From: CG2-30-51-40 sp041753575
Lineage (GTDB): Bacteria > Desulfobacterota > DSM-4660 > Desulfatiglandales > Desulfatiglandaceae
Length of the DNA: 64,000 nucleotides
Reading direction: 5' to 3'
Assembly: GCA_041753575.1 (NCBI GenBank)
Contig: JBGSUA010000007.1
Span: forward strand, 1-64,000
Shown here: piece by piece, positions 1-7,789 of the stretch
Position numbering within the stretch: the first letter of the stretch is position 1
Layout: every line of letters starts with the position of its first letter
Made by a program: the position numbers and the translations under genes
Notes under the pieces: generated by a model
What the model was told of the DNA's origin: nothing
The model's input: only the letters and a program-made list of their open reading frames with translations
Databases searched by the model: none

Positions 1-1
1 C

Positions 2-622
2 GAAGAGCAGATCAAGAGCCTGACCCTGGAAAAAAGGACTCTGGATACCCACCTCCGGCTTCTGCAGGCGCAGATAGAGCCCCACTTCCTCTTCAACACC
101 CTTTCGAACATCCTCAGCCTCCTTGATTCCGATCCGCCCAGTGGCAAGATCATGCTCGCCGATCTCACCCGGTATCTGCGGGCATCGCTCTCAAGGACCA
201 GGGACAGAACGACGACCCTCGGCCAGGAGTTGGACCTGGTTCGGGCCTTTCTGGACATTCACAGGGTGCGGATGGGAAACCGGCTGAGTTACACCATGGA
301 CCTGCCGACAGGCCTCAAACAGACGCCTTTTCCACCCATGCTGGTGCAACCAATTGTAGAGAACGCCGTCAGGCACGGTCTTGAACCCCGTGTAGAAGGC
401 GGTGCTATCTCAATTCGTGTCGAGGAGTGCCCGGGGCGAATTCGGTTGACGGTTTCAGACACGGGCTCCGGGCTCTCAGAGCAGGGAAGAGGTGGGGTGG
501 GGCTGGACAATGTGAGGGAACGCCTGGAGGCTTTGTACGGTAAAAACGGCCGTTTGATACTTGAAGAAAACCGGCCTGTTGGGCTGAAAGTCACGTTGGA
601 GGTTCCCTGTGGCGGAAGTTAG
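2..622 (+). CDS. Sensor histidine kinase, LytS/YehU type (5' end missing)
   Basis: This is the C-terminal 206 residues of a membrane sensor kinase; the reading frame is open to the window edge, so the input domain lies outside. The His_kinase-family box QIEPHFLFNTLSNIL has its phospho-accepting His encoded at 83-85. An ATP-binding region follows, with N-box QPIVENAVRHGL and G-box DTGSGLSEQGRGGVGLDNV. The architecture is that of kinases that phosphorylate LytTR regulators. The stop overlaps the next gene by 14 bp, which supports a co-translated kinase-regulator pair. The stimulus cannot be told from what is present. Confidence 0.93.
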   Translation, partial: EEQIKSLTLEKRTLDTHLRLLQAQIEPHFLFNTLSNILSLLDSDPPSGKIMLADLTRYLRASLSRTRDRTTTLGQELDLVRAFLDIHRVRMGNRLSYTMDLPTGLKQTPFPPMLVQPIVENAVRHGLEPRVEGGAISIRVEECPGRIRLTVSDTGSGLSEQGRGGVGLDNVRERLEALYGKNGRLILEENRPVGLKVTLEVPCGGS

Positions 623-1367
623 AGCGATCATAGCAGATGACGAGAAGCCATTGAGGGAGTTCTTGAGGGCGAGACTCGCAGAAGTCTGGCCTGAACTGGT
701 CATCTGCGGAGAGGCGGAAAACGGTAGAGAGGCCCTGGATCTGATTCTGAAGCAACGCCCTCAAATAGCCTTCCTGGACATCAAGATGCCCGGTCTTACA
801 GGGATGGAGGTGGCTGGAAGGATCGCGGGTACCTGCAGGATCGTTTTTGTCACGGCCTATGACCAGTATGCAGTCGAAGCCTTTGAGAAGGAGGCGGTGG
901 ATTACCTGCTGAAGCCCGTTTTCAGCGAACGACTTGAAAAGACGGTGAAGCGTCTTAAGGCCGATCTTGAAACCGGGAACACCCTTACCCCTGAAATCTT
1001 TCATCGCCTCATGGATCGCCTCTCAGGCAGGGAGACAATAAAGCACCTTGAGTATATTCGCATTCAGAAGGATGACTCTGTGCGCCTGATACCGGTTGAT
1101 GAAGTGATATACTTCAAGGCCGAAGACAAATACACTCTGGTCATAACCAGGCAGGGTGAATCTCTCATCCGGAAGCCTGTCAGGGAACTGACCGAAGAAC
1201 TCGACCCAGGAAAGTTCTGGCAGATACACAGAGGCACCATAGTTAACGTCCGCTCCATAGCCCATGTGAGCCGGTCTTTGACAGGAAGAGGCTTTGTGAG
1301 GCTCAAAGACCGAAGCGAAACCCTCACTGTGAGCAACCGCTATATGCATCTCTTCAAGCAGATGTGA
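609..1367 (+). CDS. LytTR-family response regulator (LytR/AlgR type)
   Basis: A 252-residue regulator starting at GTG inside the end of the kinase gene. The N-terminal receiver has the acidic pair DD (residues 10-11), the phospho-acceptor in FLDIKMPGLTG, the switch Thr in VFVTAYDQY and the Lys in YLLKPV. Residues of about 150-250 form a LytTR DNA-binding domain (IRIQKDDSVRLIPVDEVIYF, then FWQIHRGTIVNV and LTVSNRY). Such proteins bind direct repeats upstream of their targets. The target is unknown here; no operator was recognised next to the gene. Length and domain order are normal for the family. Confidence 0.94.
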   Translation: MAEVRAIIADDEKPLREFLRARLAEVWPELVICGEAENGREALDLILKQRPQIAFLDIKMPGLTGMEVAGRIAGTCRIVFVTAYDQYAVEAFEKEAVDYLLKPVFSERLEKTVKRLKADLETGNTLTPEIFHRLMDRLSGRETIKHLEYIRIQKDDSVRLIPVDEVIYFKAEDKYTLVITRQGESLIRKPVRELTEELDPGKFWQIHRGTIVNVRSIAHVSRSLTGRGFVRLKDRSETLTVSNRYMHLFKQM

Positions 1368-1630
1368 CAGGCTCGGCAGTGCGTCGCCAAGGGTGGCCTG
1401 CTGCAAGTACAGGATGGAATCCCTCGGCCATCGCATTTCCTTCAGCGTCAAGCAGCCGCCCTGTCGCACGGCGTCAATAGTCCATTACCCCAATTAGTTT
1501 GCACTCAATGCATGAGATATTGAAAGGTAACATCAAGTTCGAGCCTTTCCAGAAGGCATTGCCGGCCATGAATCAATTCAAAGAGCATTTTGACACGCGG
1601 ACAAAAGGGGCATATAAAAAAAATTAAAAT
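1368..1630. other. Intergenic stretch upstream of the GIY-YIG element
   Basis: I see no supported gene here. A 39-codon ORF (1508-1627, +) has no clear ribosome-binding site and no recognised family. The right part, from about 1600, is A-rich and runs up to the outer inverted repeat at 1631. Confidence 0.4.
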
Positions 1631-1684
1631 GGTTCATCCGGTTTCTGGATACTTTCAATCTTTCAGATGCCTTTTTCTTTTGTT

Positions 1685-1712
1685 CGTCATTCCGGCGTAG
1701 GCAGGAATCCAG
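1685..1712 (-). repeat. REP-like hairpin repeat, 3' copy, abutting the GIY-YIG stop
   Basis: 28 nt. Within it ATTCCGGC-GTAG-GCAGGAAT can fold into an 8-bp stem with one mismatch. Reverse-complemented, it matches the copy at 2021-2048 at 25 of 28 positions. The repeat ends at 1712 and the nuclease stop codon occupies 1713-1715, so gene and repeat are directly joined. Confidence 0.8.
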
Positions 1713-2003
1713 TCACAGTATGCTATTATATGAGTCCTTCCAAGCAGGGTTATCGCTTTCAATCATTCGCAGTTTCCAAGCTCGCTTCCATTCCTTTATT
1801 CTCTTCTCCCTAAGAATTGCAAATTCCATGGTCTCATGAAGCTCGTACCAGACCAAAAGGTGGACATGGTACCTTTTCGTAAAGCCCTCAACCAGATCAT
1901 TTTTATGTTCCCAGACCCTCTTTCGAAGACTTGAGGTGACACCTACGTAGAGAGTGCCATTTCTCTTGCTCGCCAAAATGTATACGGCAGGCTGCCTATC
2001 CAC
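1713..2003 (-). CDS. GIY-YIG single-domain endonuclease
   Basis: A 96-residue protein starting at GTG (2001-2003), chosen because AGAAGGGG lies about 9 nt upstream. It is essentially only the catalytic domain: the GIY-YIG element appears as VYILASKRNGTLYVGVT, followed by the helix Arg/His in LRKRVWEHKND and the metal-binding Glu region WYELHETMEFAILREKRIKE. Stand-alone members of this size resemble the YhbQ/UPF0213 group. Its bracketing on both sides by the same hairpin repeat, with no spare sequence, suggests that it acts on those repeats. This is an inference; the substrate is not known from sequence. Confidence 0.9.
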   Translation of the reverse strand: MDRQPAVYILASKRNGTLYVGVTSSLRKRVWEHKNDLVEGFTKRYHVHLLVWYELHETMEFAILREKRIKEWKRAWKLRMIESDNPAWKDSYNSIL

Positions 2004-2020
2004 AATCCGTGCCCCTTCTA

Positions 2021-2048
2021 CTGGATTCCGGCATTCGCCGGAATGACG
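2021..2048 (+). repeat. REP-like hairpin repeat, 5' copy, next to the GIY-YIG ribosome-binding site
   Basis: 28 nt containing the perfect hairpin ATTCCGGC-ATTC-GCCGGAAT (8-bp arms). It lies immediately upstream of the nuclease ribosome-binding site and is inverted relative to the copy at 1685-1712. Confidence 0.8.
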
Positions 2049-2135
2049 GGATTGGCCATGAGAACGCGGCAGGATTCTTCACTTTTCTCATTTTCAGCCC
2101 TTAAAACCAATAAGTACACAAAAACCGGATGAACC

Positions 2136-2294
2136 AGAAAAGAGACAGCTTGAACCGGATATTGGAAAAGACGCTCACAGGCATTAGAATTTGTCTGACA
2201 CGAGGCCCAGGTGATTGTTTACATTTGAAACACGTTTTAGGGAGTGAGAAAGCCCCTAAGCCATGCCGATGGGATGATCCATAGGATTAGCGGT
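2136..2294. other. Intergenic stretch between the GIY-YIG element and the Nudix promoter
   Basis: No gene is supported here. The outer repeat of the element ends at 2135. An ORF that starts at 2244 overlaps the Nudix gene in another frame and is not credible. Confidence 0.4.
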
Positions 2295-2323
2295 TTGACC
2301 ATCACGCAGTCTTGCCTTATATT
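2295..2323 (+). promoter_or_regulatory. Predicted sigma-70-type promoter for the Nudix/GHMP pair
   Basis: TTGACC (2295-2300), a 17-nt spacer, then TATATT (2318-2323). It would give a leader of roughly 105 nt before the Nudix start. Recognised by eye only. Confidence 0.5.
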
Positions 2324-2436
2324 GCCTGAAAAAACTAGAGATGAACTGTATCTGGCAGCGGCGGAGAAAGTGTTCCAGGCATCTGAGCCGTTAAGAGCAC
2401 AAGGACGCGAGATCTGGAGTCGAAAAAGGAGATATC

Positions 2437-2970
2437 ATGGGAGCAAAAGTCGAGAGCACTACCCTGATCCACGCCGGCAGGGTATTTAGACTGGAGAGAG
2501 AGCGCCTTGCGCTTGAAAACGGTAACACCGTGGATCTTGACATCATAAGGCATCCAGGCGCGGCGGCCATCGTCCCGCTCAAGAATAATGACACAATCCT
2601 TATGATAAAGCAGTTCCGAAGGGCTGCCGGGGGTTATATCTGGGAAATCCCAGCAGGAACTTTGAATAAGGGTGAAGATCCCTTGACTTGCGCCCACAGA
2701 GAATTGGAGGAAGAGACAGGCTTTTCCGCCGGGAAGATGGAAAAGATAGGGGAGATAGTCCCTGTTCCCGGTTATTCCGACGAGAAGATAAGGATATTTC
2801 TTGCCTCAGACCTTGTGCCGGCCAAACAGCACCTGGACAGGGACGAGATGCTCTCTGTTCACGAAATAAAGACTCAGGAGGTCTTCAAGATGGTTGAGGA
2901 CGGGAGGATAGTGGATGGAAAGACGATCGCCGGCCTCTTTTTTATGAGCCACAGGAGTAACAGCCGTTGA
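2437..2970 (+). CDS. Nudix hydrolase, ADP-ribose pyrophosphatase-like
   Basis: 177 residues starting at ATG after AAAGGAGATATC. The Nudix box lies at residues 74-96: G74, E80, then RELEEETGF, fitting the GX5EX7REUXEEXGU pattern. The N-terminal beta strands and the IKQFRRAAGGYIWEIPAG segment resemble NudF-type ADP-sugar pyrophosphatases, which hydrolyse ADP-ribose to AMP and ribose 5-phosphate with Mg2+. Substrate is inferred from family resemblance only. The stop codon overlaps the start of the next gene (TTGA), so the two are translationally coupled. Confidence 0.92.
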   Translation: MGAKVESTTLIHAGRVFRLERERLALENGNTVDLDIIRHPGAAAIVPLKNNDTILMIKQFRRAAGGYIWEIPAGTLNKGEDPLTCAHRELEEETGFSAGKMEKIGEIVPVPGYSDEKIRIFLASDLVPAKQHLDRDEMLSVHEIKTQEVFKMVEDGRIVDGKTIAGLFFMSHRSNSR

Positions 2971-4040
2971 AAAAAACAGATATAAACGGCTTTATATCCG
3001 CCAGGTCTCTGCTTGAGCGGAATCCGGTATCAGCCTCGGCACCATGCAGGATTGATGCGGGCGGAACATTTGATATAAGGGCCTTTGCCCTCACTCACAA
3101 AACGGTTTTCCCAACAACTGTTAATATCGCCCTTAGCCTCAGGACATCCGTCAGGCTTTTGCCCTTCGATGATGGATGGGTAAAGATAGGCTCGGAGGGA
3201 TTTGAAAAAGAAGAGACATTCCCCGCAGGGTCCATGCCTTTTGATTCACCCATGGGAATAATGTTTGCCGCGGTTTCATATTTCGGATTCCACGGCCTTC
3301 AGATGAGCATAGATACGGATGTTCCCACACAAGCATCTCTCGGCGGATCAAGCACAGCGCTTGTGGCGGCGGTCAAGGCCCTTTCAAAACTGAGAGAGCC
3401 TTTGGGTGGAAAAGGATTGACCCGCGGGCGAACACTTGATCTTGCCTTTCAGATAGAAGATGCGGTGGCAGGAGGCTTTTGCGGCGCGCAGGACCACGCT
3501 GCCGCCGTTTATGGAGGTGTGAATCAGTGGATCTGGAGTTTCGGAGAACCCGGAAGACCGGCTGAAAGAATGAGACTTCTTGATCGTGGCGGGCAAAAGG
3601 AACTTGGCAGACACATTTTGATAGCCTATAGCGGCATCAAACACGTTTCAGGAGACATCAACAAAGGTTGGGTCGCTGATTTCCTCAAGGGAAAAAATAG
3701 AGAGATCTGGATGAAGATAAATAGAGTGGTGCATGAACTTGCCGGTGCGATAAAAGAGCGGCGCTGGCATGACGCCGGAGCCGCCCTCAGGGAGGAGATG
3801 TCCATGCGGAGGCGAATTACCCCTGACGCTTTGGTTCCATTCACCGAACGGCTCATTGATGGGGCTGAAGCCTCCGGCTGCGGGGCAAGATTCGCTGGGG
3901 CTGGAGCAGGAGGATGCGTATGGGCGCTCGGAGCCGGGCAATCCATTGAAAGACTGAGACCTGTGTGGGAGGCTTCGCTCAAGACTAAGAAAGGGGCTGC
4001 AATGCTTGATTGCTCTGTTGACCACGCAGGAGTGCGCTGA
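2967..4040 (+). CDS. GHMP-family small-molecule kinase
   Basis: 357 residues from a TTG codon that overlaps the Nudix stop (TTGA, 2967-2970). The GHMP phosphate-binding loop TQASLGGSSTALVAA is at residues 121-135. The N-terminal substrate strand APCRIDAGGTFDI and a C-terminal glycine-rich segment (GARFAGAGAGGCVWAL) complete the fold. Sugar and heptose kinases share the pattern, but I cannot name the substrate. Coupling to a nucleoside-diphosphate-sugar-type Nudix enzyme hints at sugar metabolism or salvage. Confidence 0.85.
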   Translation: MKKTDINGFISARSLLERNPVSASAPCRIDAGGTFDIRAFALTHKTVFPTTVNIALSLRTSVRLLPFDDGWVKIGSEGFEKEETFPAGSMPFDSPMGIMFAAVSYFGFHGLQMSIDTDVPTQASLGGSSTALVAAVKALSKLREPLGGKGLTRGRTLDLAFQIEDAVAGGFCGAQDHAAAVYGGVNQWIWSFGEPGRPAERMRLLDRGGQKELGRHILIAYSGIKHVSGDINKGWVADFLKGKNREIWMKINRVVHELAGAIKERRWHDAGAALREEMSMRRRITPDALVPFTERLIDGAEASGCGARFAGAGAGGCVWALGAGQSIERLRPVWEASLKTKKGAAMLDCSVDHAGVR

Positions 4041-4137
4041 CCAGTCCCCATGACCTTGGCGTCACAATGAAAAATTAAAAATATCTATAAGTGGGGAACA
4101 TTTTAGTGTAATGAAACAATATCCTAACTTTTGAGGA

Positions 4138-4425
4138 TTAATTTTTAAGAAGCTTGTAAACCGGCCTTACTTTTCCCGCCTCAAATATCTTCCCGAGTTC
4201 AGCCAGCAGCGCGTTGGTGGCCTGCTCCACCATCAGAATATCGCCCTCCAAGACATTAGCCATATCAAGATTGGCCACCTCCGCCTCAAGCTTCTCGAAT
4301 CCTTTCATGAAATCCCTGCTTCCGTAACGATCACAGAGAATCTTCTGTACATCCATGATAGTAAGAACACAGTTCTGAACCCTTATTCGGTAGTATTCCC
4401 TGGCTCTTTGGGCAGGCCCTTTCAT
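4138..4425 (-). CDS. Small conserved-looking protein of unknown function
   Basis: 95 residues, soluble, mostly helical, with no recognised domain. The ATG overlaps the stop of the upstream zinc-ribbon gene (ATGA), so it is co-translated with it and is last in the pilT cluster. The position suggests a role with the pilus ATPases or the zinc-ribbon protein; nothing in the sequence states one. Confidence 0.7.
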   Translation of the reverse strand: MKGPAQRAREYYRIRVQNCVLTIMDVQKILCDRYGSRDFMKGFEKLEAEVANLDMANVLEGDILMVEQATNALLAELGKIFEAGKVRPVYKLLKN

Positions 4426-5027
4426 AGTTCCCTTCCAACCTCGGCCATAGCCTCGAAGAGCGCCCCATAGTTTCTCTTCTTTTCGGCCATAGCATGGCTG
4501 AGTACGTCGCCTAATCTCTCCAGATCATTTGTTCGCACAACCAGGTCCGCGCTCAAAGAGTAGGCATCCATGGCATCACCCGTCTTGAAACCATCTCCAA
4601 GGTAAGCGACAATCATGCGCCGCCTGGATCTCATGGGCAGAGAATTCAGATATTCCACAATACTGCTCCTCGACAAGGAAGCGCCGTCAAAACCATCAGA
4701 AAGTATAACCAGCTCAAACTGGTGCGATCGAAGTCTGAACAGGGCCTCCTTGCTTGCCGAAGGGCAGATTGACTTGAATCCCAGCCGTTGGGCACCATCC
4801 TCAATAATTCGAAGCCTTTTTTCAACGCTTTCAAGGATGAGCGCGAGTCTTATGCCCTCTTCGTAAAAAAAGTCTTCCGGAGTCGGCTCCGCTTCTTCAG
4901 GCATTCCAGCATCCAGGGTAATCCTGGCCTTGCACCTTGGGCATTCACCCTCCATCGAGGAACCCCTGGCTATCCTGTCGTCCGGGACAACAAGCTTTGC
5001 TCCGCAGTTTTTGCACACTATTTCCAT
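4422..5027 (-). CDS. Zinc-ribbon protein with receiver-like domain
   Basis: 201 residues. The N-terminus is an MJ0042-type zinc ribbon with CKNC (residues 5-8) and CPRC near residue 30. Residues of about 60-190 have the alternating pattern of a response-regulator receiver (LALILESVEKRLRIIEDGAQ, then FELVILSDGFDG), but a canonical phosphorylation triad is not evident, so it is probably a pseudo-receiver. It sits downstream of two pilus retraction ATPases and is translationally coupled to the following small gene. A regulatory role in pilus motility is inference from position. Confidence 0.78.
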   Translation of the reverse strand: MEIVCKNCGAKLVVPDDRIARGSSMEGECPRCKARITLDAGMPEEAEPTPEDFFYEEGIRLALILESVEKRLRIIEDGAQRLGFKSICPSASKEALFRLRSHQFELVILSDGFDGASLSRSSIVEYLNSLPMRSRRRMIVAYLGDGFKTGDAMDAYSLSADLVVRTNDLERLGDVLSHAMAEKKRNYGALFEAMAEVGREL

Positions 5028-5063
5028 ATTACATCTCGTCCAGGTAAAATGTGATTCGGGCGA

Positions 5064-6242
5064 TTAACGCTTTTTTTCGCCTCTCTTCCCATATTCGTCA
5101 TCCAGGGAAAGCCCCTCTATGGTGGTAGTCTTCTGACCCCTTGCTGACTTTATCTGATCCAGTGCCCTCCCCACGACAGACCTCCTGGATGCATACCTCA
5201 TGGCAGTCTCCTCGCTGATAATTTCCTTTGCGTAGAGCTCCGAGATGGTCTGATCAAAGGTCATCATTCCGAAGGGACGGCTCCCCTCAATTATCTCATA
5301 AAAACTTTTTCCTTCTGTCTCCCCGTTGAGGATGCTCTCTTTCATCCTGAGATTAGACCCCATGATCTCAAATGCTGCCACCCTTCCCCCGGTCTTATTG
5401 GGTAAAAGCCTCTGGCAGGCGACCCAGCGAAGTGTGTCTGAAAGCCTCATTCTAATCTGTCTTTCCTCCTCCATGCTGAACATGCCGAGTATCCTGTTCA
5501 CGGTAAGACCCGCATCTACGGTATGCAGTGTGCTCAGGACAAGATGACCCGTCTCAGCCGCTGATAGCGCTATCTCAACAGTCTCTCTATCCCTCATCTC
5601 CCCCACCAGTATGACTTTTGGCGCCTGCCTGAGCGCGGCGCGGATGCCTGATGCGAAGCTGTCAAAATCCGTTCCCAGTTCGCGCTGATTGAAGGTCGCC
5701 TTATTTTGCCGATGAACAAATTCAACCGGGTCCTCCAGGGTAACCACATGGACGGCATCCTTTTCGTTTATCTCACGTAAGACGGCCGCAAGGGAGGTTG
5801 ATTTACCTGAACCGGTCGCCCCCGTAACAAGTATGATGCCGTTTTTCTCGCTGGCCATCATGTGGAACGCCTCCGGAAGTCCCAGTTCCTCAATGCTCGG
5901 CACCCTTGTCGGCAAACGGCGCATTACGGTGGAGAAAAAACCCCTCTGGGAGAAGACATTGACGCGGAACCTTGCCGTATTGCCAAGCTGGTAGGAACTG
6001 TCGCATGAACCGTGGACTACCAGATCCTTCAGCAGTCGCCTGTGGCCTCCCAGGATGTTGAGGGCAAAAAGTTCTGCCTGAAATGGGGTGATGCTTTCAA
6101 TGGGCGGATTCAGAGGAACCGGAATCAGTTTGCCGTATGCCTCTACCTGGAAGGGCTTGCCTACGGTGACGTTTATATCCGATACCTCCTCATGGCTTCG
6201 CACCAGTCTTTCAAGGATTCGGTCAAAATCCATTCTGCTCAC
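5064..6242 (-). CDS. Type IV pilus retraction ATPase, PilT/PilU-like paralogue
   Basis: I place the start at GTG 6240-6242, because AAAGGAG lies 9 nt upstream; the longer open frame to 6284 would put that signal inside the gene. This gives 392 residues. The Walker A loop GATGSGKSTS, the Walker B segment VILVGEMRDRETVEIALSAA and the His box HLVLSTLHT identify a secretion-superfamily ATPase that depolymerises type IV pili at the inner membrane. A charged C-terminal tail (about 50 residues, ending GKRGEKKR) and its place after a canonical pilT fit PilU. Exact role versus the neighbour is uncertain. Confidence 0.9.
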   Translation of the reverse strand: MSRMDFDRILERLVRSHEEVSDINVTVGKPFQVEAYGKLIPVPLNPPIESITPFQAELFALNILGGHRRLLKDLVVHGSCDSSYQLGNTARFRVNVFSQRGFFSTVMRRLPTRVPSIEELGLPEAFHMMASEKNGIILVTGATGSGKSTSLAAVLREINEKDAVHVVTLEDPVEFVHRQNKATFNQRELGTDFDSFASGIRAALRQAPKVILVGEMRDRETVEIALSAAETGHLVLSTLHTVDAGLTVNRILGMFSMEEERQIRMRLSDTLRWVACQRLLPNKTGGRVAAFEIMGSNLRMKESILNGETEGKSFYEIIEGSRPFGMMTFDQTISELYAKEIISEETAMRYASRRSVVGRALDQIKSARGQKTTTIEGLSLDDEYGKRGEKKR

Positions 6243-6328
6243 TTTATGAAGCTCCTTTAATCTAAAAACCCTTAATAAAATCAAGCCTCCGTAAAATCGG
6301 CCGGAGGATTTTTGAGAAAAGGCAGAAA

Positions 6329-7363
6329 CTATGATTTCTCAACCGATTTTGTGTAGGCGTCCGTGGAATCAATGATCTTTCTTTGCAGGAGATCCATTAT
6401 GGCATCATCAAGGGTCTGCATCCCGAATTTCCTTCCGGTCTGGATCATAGAAGGAATTTGATATGTCTTTCCCTCCCTGATGAGATTGCGGACCGCCGGA
6501 GTTGCTATCATGATCTCAAGCGCGGCAACCCTCCCCTTTATGTCGAGACGCTTGAAAAGAGCCTGGCAGACAACGGCCCTGAGTCCGTCGGCCAGCGTAT
6601 TTCTTACCTGCTCCTGCTCGGTCACAGGAAAGACCTCGATGACTCTGTCAACCGTCTTGGCAGCACTGGTGGTATGAAGAGTGGCGAAAACCAGATGTCC
6701 GGTGGCCGACGCCTCTATCGCGAGGCTTATAGTCTCAAGGTCTCTCATCTCGCCCACCAGAATTATATCCGGATCCTCACGCAGGGCTCCTCGCAGTGCC
6801 GCGGAAAAGGAACGGGTATGGGTGCCAACCTCCCTGTGGTTGATTATCGCCTTATCGCTTTGGTGAACGAATTCGATGGGGTCTTCAATGGTCAGTATAT
6901 GGTCTTTTCTGGTCCTGTTAGCCTCATTGATGATTGCCGCAAGGGTAGTTGATTTTCCGCTTCCGGTGGGGCCGGTTACAAGCACAAGACCCCTGGGAAG
7001 TGAAGCAAGCCTTCGAACGACAGTAGGAAGCCCCAGATCATCGCAGGTCATAATTTTCGACGGGATCTCGCGAAATACCGCCCCTATCCCGCATCTCTGC
7101 TGAAAGAAATTGGCCCTGTATCTTGCAAGGCCCGGTATCTCATAGGCGAAGTCAAGGTCCCCTGTCTCTTCAAAGACCTTTACCTTTTCCTCGGTTGTTA
7201 TCTCATAGAGCATAGCCTTGAGGGGGTCGTTTTCAAGTTTGGGATATTTTACCCTTTCCAGATCTCCTCTGATCCTTAGGACGGGCTGCTGTCCTGAGAC
7301 AAGATGGAGGTCCGATGCCCCCTGCTCGTGCATCAACTTAAAAAAGGCGTCTATCTGTGCCAT
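6329..7363 (-). CDS. pilT: Type IV pilus twitching motility ATPase PilT
   Basis: 344 residues, the normal PilT length. The N-terminus has the family signature GASDLHLVSGQQPVLRIRGD. Walker A (GPTGSGKST) is at residues 131-139, followed by the Asp box LTIEDPIEFVH, the Walker B region IILVGEMRDLETISLAIEA and the His box HLVFATLHT. It powers pilus retraction as a hexamer at the inner-membrane base. It is first in a minus-strand cluster with the second ATPase, the zinc-ribbon protein and a small protein. GGAAG upstream of the ATG supports the start. Confidence 0.95.
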   Translation of the reverse strand: MAQIDAFFKLMHEQGASDLHLVSGQQPVLRIRGDLERVKYPKLENDPLKAMLYEITTEEKVKVFEETGDLDFAYEIPGLARYRANFFQQRCGIGAVFREIPSKIMTCDDLGLPTVVRRLASLPRGLVLVTGPTGSGKSTTLAAIINEANRTRKDHILTIEDPIEFVHQSDKAIINHREVGTHTRSFSAALRGALREDPDIILVGEMRDLETISLAIEASATGHLVFATLHTTSAAKTVDRVIEVFPVTEQEQVRNTLADGLRAVVCQALFKRLDIKGRVAALEIMIATPAVRNLIREGKTYQIPSMIQTGRKFGMQTLDDAIMDLLQRKIIDSTDAYTKSVEKS

Positions 7364-7789
7364 GGTCTTCTTCCTTCCCCGTCAAAAAGCCTACCACACC
7401 CGAAGGATTCCTACAGTTTCCACTGGATAGATTTGCGATTATACAGCCGCCAAAATGAGGCGCAAGGGGAAATAGGCAGCGACGCAATCAAACGTATAAG
7501 TATTTGACACAAATGGAGCCGTTTGCTAGGCTTACGAAAATGGCTTTGCGGCAGGAGATGGACCACAGGGTTCACTTCTAGCCGCTATTATGCAAGATCA
7601 AGCAGTTAAATCAATGTCCCTTCAGGAGGCGCCGCCTGGATCTTTCCGGTATAGACCGGGACGACAGCCGGTCCTGATGCGAGCCACCACAATCCCAGAG
7701 GAGTGCGGGTGCGCCCATTCCTGGTCTCCCCCAGAGCCCAACTGAAGGACCTTAAGAGAGCGGCCCAGGCCGCCTGGAAGGAGCATCCG
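7364..7789. other. Divergent intergenic region between pilT and panB
   Basis: 426 bp with promoters expected in both directions. I see no gene, repeat or RNA that I can support. The open frame extending panB upstream to 7703 has no homology-like features before the panB start. Confidence 0.4.

Larger units (their letters stand above)
1631..2135. mobile_element. Candidate small mobile element carrying a GIY-YIG nuclease gene
   Basis: About 505 bp is bounded by an outer imperfect inverted repeat: 1631-1654 matches the reverse complement of 2112-2135 at 21 of 24 positions, and the outermost 14 (GGTTCATCCGGTTT) match exactly. Inside it a second inverted pair (1685-1712 and 2021-2048) tightly brackets the only gene, a GIY-YIG nuclease on the minus strand. 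No target-site duplication was found. Mobility is inference from the repeat symmetry and the nuclease; it could also be a gene cassette that entered an older miniature inverted-repeat element. Confidence 0.5.

Noticed and set aside
1508..1627. 39-codon + strand ORF between the regulator and the GIY-YIG element
   Set aside because: Too short to judge, no clear ribosome-binding site, no family.
2244..2489. 81-codon open frame upstream of the Nudix gene
   Set aside because: Overlaps the promoter, ribosome-binding site and start of the Nudix gene; no family resemblance.
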